Shown here: positions 10,577-19,304 of the stretch, one piece after another
How positions within the stretch are numbered: position 1 is the stretch's first letter
How the letters are laid out: every line of letters starts with the position of its first letter
NCBI GenBank assembly: GCA_023252235.1
Contig: JAHEXH010000003.1
Coordinates: 1 to 64,000, forward strand
Origin: Nitrosotalea sp.
Lineage (GTDB): Archaea; Thermoproteota; Nitrososphaeria; Nitrososphaerales; Nitrosopumilaceae
Length of the DNA stretch: 64,000 nt
Direction of reading: 5' to 3'
Notes under the pieces: generated by a model
Seen by the model: the letters and a program-made list of their open reading frames with translations, nothing else
Told to the model about the DNA's origin: nothing
Databases searched by the model: none
Made by a program: the position numbers and the translations under genes

Positions 10577-11128
10577 ATGAGTACTCATAAAGAATATGCG
10601 TTGATCGCAATTCTTGCTACGGCAGCTATAGTAGGTGTAATACCTGCTTTTGCAGCAAATAACCCATACTTAGCGTGTCCTGACTGTAACGACACCAGCA
10701 ACATTCAACAAATACCGCCAATAGCAATTACGGTGACAACTGACAAGCCAGTTTATGATCACACTTCACAAATCAAGATCACTGGTCATGTTGCAAATCC
10801 ATATCCTGGACAAGATGTGGCTATCAAGGTAACTAGTCCATCAGGCAATGTAGTATCAACAGCTCAAGCAACCCTTGACAGCAATGGAGACTTTACTAAA
10901 ATGGTAAACACCGCTGGCAATCTATGGTTTGAGAATGGACAATACACAGTACAAGTACAGCAAGGAGACGAACAAGCAAGAGTTAATTCAGCTATATTCC
11001 AACTCGCAGGAGAAGCACCGGTAATTCCAGAGTTTGGACCAATCGCAGCTCTAGTACTTGCAATTGCAATTGTATCAATAATTGCAGTTTCAGCAAAGAC
11101 TGGACTAAGATTTATGCCAAAATACTAG
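10577..11128 (+). CDS. Secreted PEFG-CTERM protein, paralog 2 (short, single ectodomain)
   Basis: 183 aa; signal peptide MSTHKEYALIAILATAAIVGVIPAFA; same PEFG C-terminus. Confidence 0.88.
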   Translation: MSTHKEYALIAILATAAIVGVIPAFAANNPYLACPDCNDTSNIQQIPPIAITVTTDKPVYDHTSQIKITGHVANPYPGQDVAIKVTSPSGNVVSTAQATLDSNGDFTKMVNTAGNLWFENGQYTVQVQQGDEQARVNSAIFQLAGEAPVIPEFGPIAALVLAIAIVSIIAVSAKTGLRFMPKY

Positions 11129-11341
11129 AACTCTCTACTTTTTCATTTTTTAAGAAACTTTTACCACATGTGAACATCAACAACAAAATTGAGCAAATAA
11201 ATCTAGAAGATAATAAAAGATAATTCCAACTCACAATACAAGCATAATCCCACAAGTTGCACAACCATAATACATGGTAAGTGTAAAACCACATATTATT
11301 CAAGACTGAATGAAAACATGTTTTATAATATATCACAATAC

Positions 11342-11437
11342 ATTGTAAAAAGAGATATAACAAATAGCGAAAATGCTTACTAGATCAAAATTGTAAAAAG
11401 AGATATAACAAATAGCGAAAATGCTTACTAGATCAAA
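11342..11437. repeat. Perfect tandem duplication of a 48-bp unit
   Basis: attgtaaaaagagatataacaaatagcgaaaatgcttactagatcaaa occurs twice head to tail (11342-11389, 11390-11437). Confidence 0.95.
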
Positions 11438-11738
11438 ATTCTAAAAAAACATCTTTTGTAAATCCAACCATATCAATTGCATCCAAGTATCAACAACATC
11501 TTCAAACATATCATAGAAATGAATTACAAGAAAATCACATAATGAAAAAACTATTCTTTATAATTCTAAAGTGTAAATTAGATCCGAGTAGAAAGAAGAT
11601 CATTGGAAAAGATGATTTTTCATATTTTTATGAAAGCATAATTTATGTCAAATTGACAACATAAACAACAGTCTCTACCAGATAACAAAATCTTTTTTAA
11701 ATATACATAAATAGTCTTGCTTCTTAATCGCAAATAAG

Positions 11739-12617
11739 ATGAGTACTCATAAAGAATATGCGTTGATCGCAATTCTTGCTACAGCAGCTGTAATAGGCAT
11801 TCTGCCTGCATTTGCTCAATCAGCAGCAGATTCAAGCCAAATCAGCCCTAGTACTGGGTCTCAACAAATCCTGCCAATCGCAGTGTCAACTGACAAAGAT
11901 GTTTATGACAGACAGTCAATAGTAATTGTTACAGGACATGTCCAAAATGCAATAGCTGGACAGGCTGTTACAATGAAAGTTTCTGACCCAACAGGAAAGA
12001 TCGTAGAAGTAAATCAGCTAACATTGAACAACAATGGTGACTTTCAAGGTAAAATCAATACTTCAAGTCCATTATGGTCTTCAGGTGGAACATATACCAT
12101 TTATGTTCAAGCCGGAGCTCAACAGGGATTACTTTCTACAACAACACAATTCACACTTCCTGGCGGTGGAGAGATAAATTGTACACCACAGCAGCTTTCA
12201 GCCACATTAGGTGCTGAATTATACTGTATTGACTACAGCATTGATGGAGGAACAGTTTCTGGAGTAACATTGAACACCGCATCTAAGACCCTCGCTGTTA
12301 AAATACAAGCAGATAATGACGGTCAGATCACTCTTAACATTCCAAGATCAGTGCTCGATGCAAAAAGTGGTACAAACGATAGAGTCTTTGCAGTCCTAAT
12401 TGATGGTGATGAAGTACAAGAATTCACTGATTCATCTACAAATGACACAAGGAATATCACAATTCCATTCCAAGCAGGATCTGAAAAGATTGAGATAATC
12501 GGTACACAGATAGTTCCAGAGTTTGGACCAATCGCAGCTCTAGTACTTGCAATTGCAATTGTATCAATAATTGCAGTTTCAGCAAAGACTGGACTAAGAT
12601 TTATGCCAAAATACTAG
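11739..12617 (+). CDS. Secreted PEFG-CTERM protein, paralog 3
   Basis: 292 aa; signal peptide nearly identical to paralog 2; PEFG C-terminus. Confidence 0.88.
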   Translation: MSTHKEYALIAILATAAVIGILPAFAQSAADSSQISPSTGSQQILPIAVSTDKDVYDRQSIVIVTGHVQNAIAGQAVTMKVSDPTGKIVEVNQLTLNNNGDFQGKINTSSPLWSSGGTYTIYVQAGAQQGLLSTTTQFTLPGGGEINCTPQQLSATLGAELYCIDYSIDGGTVSGVTLNTASKTLAVKIQADNDGQITLNIPRSVLDAKSGTNDRVFAVLIDGDEVQEFTDSSTNDTRNITIPFQAGSEKIEIIGTQIVPEFGPIAALVLAIAIVSIIAVSAKTGLRFMPKY

Positions 12618-12686
12618 GACGCTCTACTTTTTCATTTTTTATTACAACATAGTAAAGGAAATATACAACCGAGAGACAAGTCCGAT

Positions 12687-13532
12687 ATGCGTTATGTACC
12701 TATTTTTACTATATTGCTATTTCTAAGCTCAGCATTGTCAATCCCCATTTTGGCAGACGTGTCACCATCTTCCTCTGCCCCCACAGCACCACTAATCACA
12801 ACAAGTACTGACAAATCATCATATTCGATTGGGGATACCATTGTGGTTTCGGGTTCTGTAAGGTCGTTGGTAGTTGGAACCCCATTAACCATCCAGATCC
12901 TTGATTCAAACAATAATCTTGTTCAAGTTGCACAGATTGATGTGTCACAAGATGGCAAGTATACAGACACTATCAAAGCTGTTGGAGGATTATGGAAATC
13001 AAATGGAGTGTACACAGTCAAAGTTCAATATGGTCCTCCGAATGTAACCGCACAGGCTTCTTTTACTTTCCAAAGTTCATTTACTCCTACAAGTAATGCA
13101 TTTCAGCTCAAAGATCCCAACAGTCAACAAACTTTCAATGTAAATTACACCATAAGTGGAGGTACCGTAAAAACTATGACAATAGACGCCCAGAGCTTGT
13201 CTGTAATCGTTTCAGTGAATTCAACAAGCGATGGAACCATTACACTACAATTACCAAGAGCATTAATCGATGCAAAGACAAATGCGGGTCAAGATGACGC
13301 ATTCATAATACTCATAGATGGGGCAGAAGTCAAACCACAAAGCGAATCTGCAGATAACAATTTCAGAAATATAACTATCCAGTTCCTACAAGGAGATCAA
13401 GATATAGAAATAATCGGTACACAGATAGTTCCAGAGTTTGGACCAATCGCAGCTCTAGTACTTGCAATTGCAATTGTATCAATAATTGCAGTTTCAGCAA
13501 AGACTGGACTAAGATTTATGCCAAAATACTAG
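12687..13532 (+). CDS. Secreted PEFG-CTERM protein, paralog 4
   Basis: 281 aa; signal peptide, TDKSSYSIGDTIVVSG ectodomain, PEFG C-terminus. Confidence 0.88.
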   Translation: MRYVPIFTILLFLSSALSIPILADVSPSSSAPTAPLITTSTDKSSYSIGDTIVVSGSVRSLVVGTPLTIQILDSNNNLVQVAQIDVSQDGKYTDTIKAVGGLWKSNGVYTVKVQYGPPNVTAQASFTFQSSFTPTSNAFQLKDPNSQQTFNVNYTISGGTVKTMTIDAQSLSVIVSVNSTSDGTITLQLPRALIDAKTNAGQDDAFIILIDGAEVKPQSESADNNFRNITIQFLQGDQDIEIIGTQIVPEFGPIAALVLAIAIVSIIAVSAKTGLRFMPKY

Positions 13533-13566
13533 AACTAGAAGTCAAATTTTCTTTTATCAATACATA

Positions 13567-13589
13567 AATACTCAAGATCCTTGAGTATT
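13567..13589. repeat. Perfect 10-bp inverted repeat with 3-nt loop upstream of paralog 5
   Basis: aatactcaag-atc-cttgagtatt, 11 nt before the ATG at 13601. Confidence 0.85.
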
Positions 13590-13600
13590 GGCTAGCAGGC

Positions 13601-14578
13601 ATGAGAAGATCAAGTATCTTTATCGCAATTTTAGTAATAGCAATGGTAATTTCCGGACCGATCAGCATACCAGTTTTTGCTACACAGGGAGGTCCAGCTA
13701 ATCCAAACGCAAATGTAACAACAGCATACAAAATACTACATACTAATTCAACTGTCAGCTTATCCACAATACCTCCTCTAAGTATCAAGACAGACTTACC
13801 AACATACAATCAAGGAGACACTGTCGTAATGACAGGTCATGTGAGAGAAGTACAAAATGGAACAGCTGTAACACTTCGAGTTTTTAACACATTAAAGAAT
13901 TTAATTTCAGTTGCTCAATTATCACCAGCTTCAGACGGAAGTTTTACCAAAACTTTTCTAGCCACAGGTCCGCTATGGAAGGATGCTGGAAATTATACAT
14001 TAATAGCTCAATATGGTAAATACACACAAGCAAATGCTACATTCCACTACAACGGTGGAACTGGAACAACTACCATAACACAAGCAATCAATGCAACTTA
14101 TCCATTACAATCTGGAGGTCAGATTTACAACATTCCATACATTATCAAAGGAGCTACTGTTAAAAGTATGGATATTTTTGCATCCAAGTACGCTCTTGAA
14201 ATCACATTAAGCTCTGCTACATCTGATGGTTCCATAACAGTCACATTACCACGTGAAATGATAGATGCAAAGATACCACCGCCACCAAATCCTGATGCAA
14301 ATTTGACAGGAACAAAAGTAAATACAGCTGAATTGGAAGATGATAAATTCCTAGTAACAGTAGGTGATAAAGCAGTTACACAATTCAGTGAGACCAAGAA
14401 CCAAAATGTCAGAATACTCAGCATTCCATTCCACACAGGAGATACCAAGATTGACATCATGGGAACAGTAATAGTTCCAGAGTTTGGACCAATCGCAGCT
14501 CTAGTACTTGCAATTGCAATTGTATCAATAATTGCAGTTTCAGCAAAGACTGGACTAAGATTTATGCCAAAATACTAG
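13601..14578 (+). CDS. Secreted PEFG-CTERM protein, paralog 5
   Basis: 325 aa; signal peptide, TDLPTYNQGDTVVMTG ectodomain, PEFG C-terminus. Confidence 0.88.
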   Translation: MRRSSIFIAILVIAMVISGPISIPVFATQGGPANPNANVTTAYKILHTNSTVSLSTIPPLSIKTDLPTYNQGDTVVMTGHVREVQNGTAVTLRVFNTLKNLISVAQLSPASDGSFTKTFLATGPLWKDAGNYTLIAQYGKYTQANATFHYNGGTGTTTITQAINATYPLQSGGQIYNIPYIIKGATVKSMDIFASKYALEITLSSATSDGSITVTLPREMIDAKIPPPPNPDANLTGTKVNTAELEDDKFLVTVGDKAVTQFSETKNQNVRILSIPFHTGDTKIDIMGTVIVPEFGPIAALVLAIAIVSIIAVSAKTGLRFMPKY

Positions 14579-14736
14579 AAGTCATCCCATCTTTCAAAAT
14601 ATTTTAAAATCATACATGCAACAATATTTTACATCAAATATAATGTAAAAATAAGAAGGTAAATCAGCACATTCATTCTAGGAAATTTAATATCACATAT
14701 CATAGATTATTATACAAGAGTAAAGAAGGACACATA

Positions 14737-15075
14737 TTGGATTTTGAATTTGAGGAATTTGATTCTCCTGAGGACATATTTATTGCCATGTCCACCATGG
14801 CCCCACCAATGAAAAACGTTTTACCAATAAACTCATACAAAGGATATATTTTTTCCATAATACCATTAACTCCAACTTCAGGAAATTCCTACTTGATGAT
14901 ATATTCAAAAGGAAAACTCGATGGAAAATTATTAGAGTTTGACATGAACTTGAAAAAATTCAAAAGTGTAGAAACTGCAGAAAGATCAGACAAGATCTAT
15001 TTTGTTGTTTTAACTCCTAAATCAAACACTATTGCAGATGCTGCAATTAGAACATTAGAGAAAAAATCTATCTAG
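14737..15075 (+). CDS. Conserved hypothetical protein, 112 aa (TTG start)
   Basis: Open frame in an intergenic slot; 3' end overlaps the convergent radical SAM gene by 8 nt. Confidence 0.6.
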   Translation: MDFEFEEFDSPEDIFIAMSTMAPPMKNVLPINSYKGYIFSIIPLTPTSGNSYLMIYSKGKLDGKLLEFDMNLKKFKSVETAERSDKIYFVVLTPKSNTIADAAIRTLEKKSI

Positions 15076-16633
15076 TATAAGAAGGAGCGCTTACAGATCT
15101 ACTTCTTGCATATTTTTCCATTATATCTTCGGGAAGTTTACCGTTGAATAGATCTTTAGACAAACCTCGCAAATATCTCATAATTGCCCAAGTTCCAGCT
15201 TTTATCATGCCATACATGACAAGTTTCATTGGTGGACCAAATGTCTTGTTTCTAATAATTATAGGAATAATATCATTGATTACTCTAAGATTATGCTCCC
15301 AGGATTTCCAGAATAATGTAAACTGTGCTTCATTAAGATTACCAAAATGCATGGAATTCTTTTCATTAAAGTCCTGATATAACAAGGGTGCAACTAGACC
15401 ACGCATTCTTGTTTTCTTAAAGTCTTCAATCAAATCTATTGTATATTGAGTTTCATCAGGTGTCTCATCAGGCCAACCAATTATGATAGTAGCTGCTGGG
15501 AACCAGTGATTCTCGTTCAATATTCTTGCACCTTCTCTTACAACCCATCCCCATTCATCTGTTGAAAATGGTTTTGTCTTAACTCCAAGATGTTTTTTAA
15601 CCATTCTAGGTGCAACTGTCTCAATTCCAAGATTTGTGGCAAGCCATTTTTCATCACTCATACCATTTATGTCAGACATATCGTGTAGAAGTTTGGGATC
15701 AGCACATACAGCAGAGAATGTCATATGAGTAGTTCCAACAAATCTTGCACCCAAAGACTTCAAACCTTTCCATAACTCAATTATAGCGTCATAGTTTGGT
15801 TGGAAATCTCTGTTATCACAACCATAGAGAAGCATTTCATCAGAATGCAACCAAATAGAATCAAATCCATAATCCAGATTCATTCTTGCTTCTTGTTGTA
15901 ATCTTTCTAGCGGCAAGTCTTTTTTTGATCTTTTATTGACATCGCAAAAGTCGCATCCTCGTCCACATCCTCGCATTGCCTCAATCAGTGAGTTAACAGT
16001 TGGTCCCTGAATCATAGGGATATTTTGAATATTCTTAACAAAGCAATGCATTAACTCTGGTGCATCACCCTTTTCTAGATCATGGAAAAGATCTAAAGCC
16101 AATTCATCTGCTTCACCTACTACAACTGTATCAATACCATGAATTTTCATTCTATCAGTTTTTGCAAGTTCCCATGCACCGTTACCACCAACCACTACAT
16201 GAAAATTATACTTCTTCTTTAGTTGAATTATCTTAGCACACATTCTCTTAAATTTCATTGCGACGTAAGAGAGTTTTTCTGGTGACATTGTTGTTGTAAC
16301 TGGAGCCATACCAAGTGGATCCATTACATTTATTCCGACTACCTTGGTATCAGGTCCAACACATTTTTCTAGATAATCAGGATTTGCAATAAACACCTCG
16401 TCTCTTTTGTAACCTTGTAATAGTGCAGATTCTACTCTTCGCAATCCAACTTGAGCTACCTTTGCTTCACCAGTTACTTGATCAGTCTCAACTGGAGGAC
16501 AAAACACTTTATCAAAAACCCATTCTGGAACTACTTCATAAGGACCACATGCAATAAAGCCATACAGGAAATTACCTCTATAATTAGTCATAAGGCTACG
16601 ATCTGCAGTTAGAACTATTCTCCTTCCTGCCAT
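15068..16633 (-). CDS. B12-binding-domain radical SAM protein (possible Grs/tetraether-lipid-modifying family member)
   Basis: 521 aa; cobalamin-binding-like N-terminus (VVGGNGAWELAKTDRMKIHGIDTVVVGEAD) and radical SAM CGRGCDFCDV motif. Confidence 0.85.
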   Translation of the reverse strand: MAGRRIVLTADRSLMTNYRGNFLYGFIACGPYEVVPEWVFDKVFCPPVETDQVTGEAKVAQVGLRRVESALLQGYKRDEVFIANPDYLEKCVGPDTKVVGINVMDPLGMAPVTTTMSPEKLSYVAMKFKRMCAKIIQLKKKYNFHVVVGGNGAWELAKTDRMKIHGIDTVVVGEADELALDLFHDLEKGDAPELMHCFVKNIQNIPMIQGPTVNSLIEAMRGCGRGCDFCDVNKRSKKDLPLERLQQEARMNLDYGFDSIWLHSDEMLLYGCDNRDFQPNYDAIIELWKGLKSLGARFVGTTHMTFSAVCADPKLLHDMSDINGMSDEKWLATNLGIETVAPRMVKKHLGVKTKPFSTDEWGWVVREGARILNENHWFPAATIIIGWPDETPDETQYTIDLIEDFKKTRMRGLVAPLLYQDFNEKNSMHFGNLNEAQFTLFWKSWEHNLRVINDIIPIIIRNKTFGPPMKLVMYGMIKAGTWAIMRYLRGLSKDLFNGKLPEDIMEKYARSRSVSAPSYTR

Positions 16634-16740
16634 TCCTTTCTTCGACTTCTTTCCACTATGATATAAATCGTTTACCTTGTCACATTATTTTTGAAAATTT
16701 TTGCTTTTGACATATAAACAGGCAATACATACTATAGAGA

Positions 16741-17460
16741 ATGGGTGGAGTAGAACCAAGACATGTTGAAGCACATCAAAAAGAAAGTAGTTCGATAAGA
16801 GATTTCGTATTTGGTTTTGGGGACGGTATTAACACATCATTAGGGCTTGTAGCTGGAGTTGGAGGAGCTGCGGTATCTTCCAACATAATCATACTTGCAG
16901 CCATTGTTGCCATGTTTACAGGGGCAAAAGCAATGGCTGTTCAGAATTATCTTGCCGTAAAATCACAAAGACAGATTCTAGATTCAGAGATTGAACGAGA
17001 GAAGTGGGAAATGGATAATGTGCCAGAAGCAGAAAGAAGAGAGATAGAAGACGTATACAAGGCAAAAGGATTCACAGGTCAGGATTTAGAGAAAATTGTA
17101 AACAAGGTAACATCAGACAAGAAAGTTTGGTTAGACACAATGCTTACAGAAGAACTCAAATTGAATTTAGAAATAGTTGGGAGTCCTCTAAAAAGTGCAT
17201 TTCGTATGTTTGGTGCTTTTCTGGTAGGAGGAATCTTACCGATAATTCCTTATTTCTTTTTGAGTGGATATGTTCCACTCTTTGTAGCAATCGGAGTAAG
17301 TCTTTCTGCATCTTTTATCATTGGTGCAATAAAATCAAGGATTGCCAACATCAGTATGTTACGAGGAGGATTAGAGATGGCAGGATTAGGTACTGGTATT
17401 GCCCTCATAGGATATGGAATAGGTTCTGAATTAGGAAGTCTTGGAATTATTAAAACCTAA
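16741..17460 (+). CDS. VIT1/CCC1 family transporter (Fe/Mn)
   Basis: 239 aa; FVFGFGDGINTSLGLVAGVGGA and central cytosolic helix insertion typical of VIT1/CCC1. Confidence 0.88.
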   Translation: MGGVEPRHVEAHQKESSSIRDFVFGFGDGINTSLGLVAGVGGAAVSSNIIILAAIVAMFTGAKAMAVQNYLAVKSQRQILDSEIEREKWEMDNVPEAERREIEDVYKAKGFTGQDLEKIVNKVTSDKKVWLDTMLTEELKLNLEIVGSPLKSAFRMFGAFLVGGILPIIPYFFLSGYVPLFVAIGVSLSASFIIGAIKSRIANISMLRGGLEMAGLGTGIALIGYGIGSELGSLGIIKT

Positions 17461-18231
17461 CTTTTTTCGCATACTCCTATTTGCAATATTAGCTGCAAAT
17501 GCTCCAGCACCTATACCATTATCAATATTAACAACAGAGAGTCCCAGAGTACAGCTTTGTAACATAGATGCCAATGCAGCTACTCCCTTTTGTCCATAAC
17601 CATATCCAACTGATGATGGCACGCCTATTACAGGGATGTCAACCAATGATGATATTATTGATGCAAGTGCTCCTTCCATTCCAGCAACTACTATAATTGC
17701 ATCTACCTCATCACGTATCATTTTTTTAACTATAGGAAATAATCTGTGAATTCCAGCTATTCCAACATCATAACTACAGATACATCGACATCCCATAGCT
17801 TCACACATGAGTCTTGCTTCTTCAGCCACCCCAACATCAGAAGTTCCTGCTGTTAGTATTCCCACCTTTCCTCCCGTAGAAGACAATTTTTTGAAGAAAA
17901 GTATAGTGGTGGTGTTTTTTCCTGTCTGTATTTTTAATTTGTTTCTTCTGGAAAAAGTCAGCATTTTCTTGTAGAAATCTTTGTTGATTCTGGATACAAG
18001 GATAGAATCAGCTTTAGATGTTGTCGCAAGAATTATCTTCTTAAGAACTAAAAATTCTTTTTTTTCAGCAAATATAACCTCCGGTATTCCACGTCGTAAT
18101 TTTCTGCTCATATCGATCTTGGCAAAATCTTCTATTTTTTCTATTGAATATAGAGAAAGCAGTTTCTTGGCTTTAGGTACGCTTATCTTTCCCAGATCAA
18201 GAGATTCTAGTATTTCAGTAAGATCCATCAC
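17431..18231 (-). CDS. larB: Nickel pincer cofactor biosynthesis protein LarB (AIR carboxylase-like)
   Basis: 266 aa; LTAGTSDVGVAEEARLMCEAMGCRC...GMEGALASIISSLVDIPVIGVPSSVGYG. Confidence 0.88.
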   Translation of the reverse strand: MMDLTEILESLDLGKISVPKAKKLLSLYSIEKIEDFAKIDMSRKLRRGIPEVIFAEKKEFLVLKKIILATTSKADSILVSRINKDFYKKMLTFSRRNKLKIQTGKNTTTILFFKKLSSTGGKVGILTAGTSDVGVAEEARLMCEAMGCRCICSYDVGIAGIHRLFPIVKKMIRDEVDAIIVVAGMEGALASIISSLVDIPVIGVPSSVGYGYGQKGVAALASMLQSCTLGLSVVNIDNGIGAGAFAANIANRSMRKKLGFNNSKTS

Positions 18232-18263
18232 TATTAGTAATTATAATACAGTTAAAAATTTAA

Positions 18264-19178
18264 TCAGAGCTCAAGATTTGAGATGGCACCCTTGACACTT
18301 TCTACTCCCTTTTTGAACCACTCTTTTTCACTTGAATCCAAGTCCAATTCCACGATTTTCTCAACACCATTTTTACCTATAACTGCAGGAACACCAATTG
18401 AGACATTAGAGTAATCATATTCTCCATCTAGATATGTTGCAACTGGGATAACCTGTCTTGTGTTGTTTAACACTGCCTCTATGATTGTAGATATCGCATT
18501 ACCTGGAGCATGAACGGTTGCACCTTTTAGTTCAATCACCTTTGCTGCAACCTGTCTTGTACCCTGTACAATTTCCTCAATTTTTTCTTTGGACAAAATT
18601 GAAGATAGTGGAACTCCAGATATTGTAGAGAATCGTGGAAGTGGTAGCATGTTTTCACCATGTTCGCCTATTACAAGTGCACGTATAGAATTTCTCGAGT
18701 AACCAGTAGATTCGTGTATGAATTGTGTAAATCTTGACAAATCAAGCATACCTCCCATTCCAAATACTCTATTTTTTTGAAATCCTGAAACTTTGTATGT
18801 AAGATACGCCATTGGATCTAATGGATTAGTTACTGGAACTATCATGGCATCTTTAGCATATTTTTGGATATTTTCTACAACACCTTTGACTATTGACGCA
18901 TTTATTTTTAGAAGATCCATTCTTGTCATGCCAGGTTTTCTTCCAGAACCAGCAACAACAACTACAATATCAGAGCCTTTCATTTCAGAATAATCGTTTG
19001 ATCCTCTAACGTTTACATCAATTCCTTTTTCTGCCAACATATGATTTATGTCCATGGCCTCTCCTTGTGGAAGACCCTGAACTACATCCAACAAGAGTAT
19101 TTCATCTGTAACTTTTCTAAGAGCTGTAAACAATGCAGCCGCTCCACCCACTTTTCCTGAGCCAATAATAGTAATCAT
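18264..19178 (-). CDS. mdh: Malate dehydrogenase (LDH/MDH superfamily)
   Basis: 304 aa; [10 protein letters not shown] Rossmann start, [28 protein letters not shown]. Confidence 0.92.
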   Translation of the reverse strand: MITIIGSGKVGGAAALFTALRKVTDEILLLDVVQGLPQGEAMDINHMLAEKGIDVNVRGSNDYSEMKGSDIVVVVAGSGRKPGMTRMDLLKINASIVKGVVENIQKYAKDAMIVPVTNPLDPMAYLTYKVSGFQKNRVFGMGGMLDLSRFTQFIHESTGYSRNSIRALVIGEHGENMLPLPRFSTISGVPLSSILSKEKIEEIVQGTRQVAAKVIELKGATVHAPGNAISTIIEAVLNNTRQVIPVATYLDGEYDYSNVSIGVPAVIGKNGVEKIVELDLDSSEKEWFKKGVESVKGAISNLEL

Positions 19179-19304
19179 AAAATGCCCTCTATCTAATCTC
19201 TAATTAAACTTGACTATCTTTTATCAAAATTAGTAGCTATAATTCTTACAACCAAGTTATGAACCAAATTACAATTTATATGCATTCCAGATGTTTAGAA
19301 AATA

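Noticed and set aside
11112-11363. 83-aa minus-strand ORF in the PEFG array spacer
   Set aside because: AT-rich spurious frame overlapping the paralog 2 end and the tandem repeat.
11342-11437. Possible CRISPR-like repeat
   Set aside because: Two directly adjacent 48-bp copies with no spacers and no cas genes; it is a tandem duplication.
13516-13809. 97-aa minus-strand ORF at the start of PEFG paralog 5
   Set aside because: Antisense to the shared PEFG 3' end, leader hairpin and signal peptide; translation not protein-like.
18264-19178. Malate dehydrogenase as a nickel-pincer-dependent enzyme
   Set aside because: Sequence is an ordinary NAD(P)-dependent LDH/MDH; the adjacency to lar genes alone does not support NPN use.
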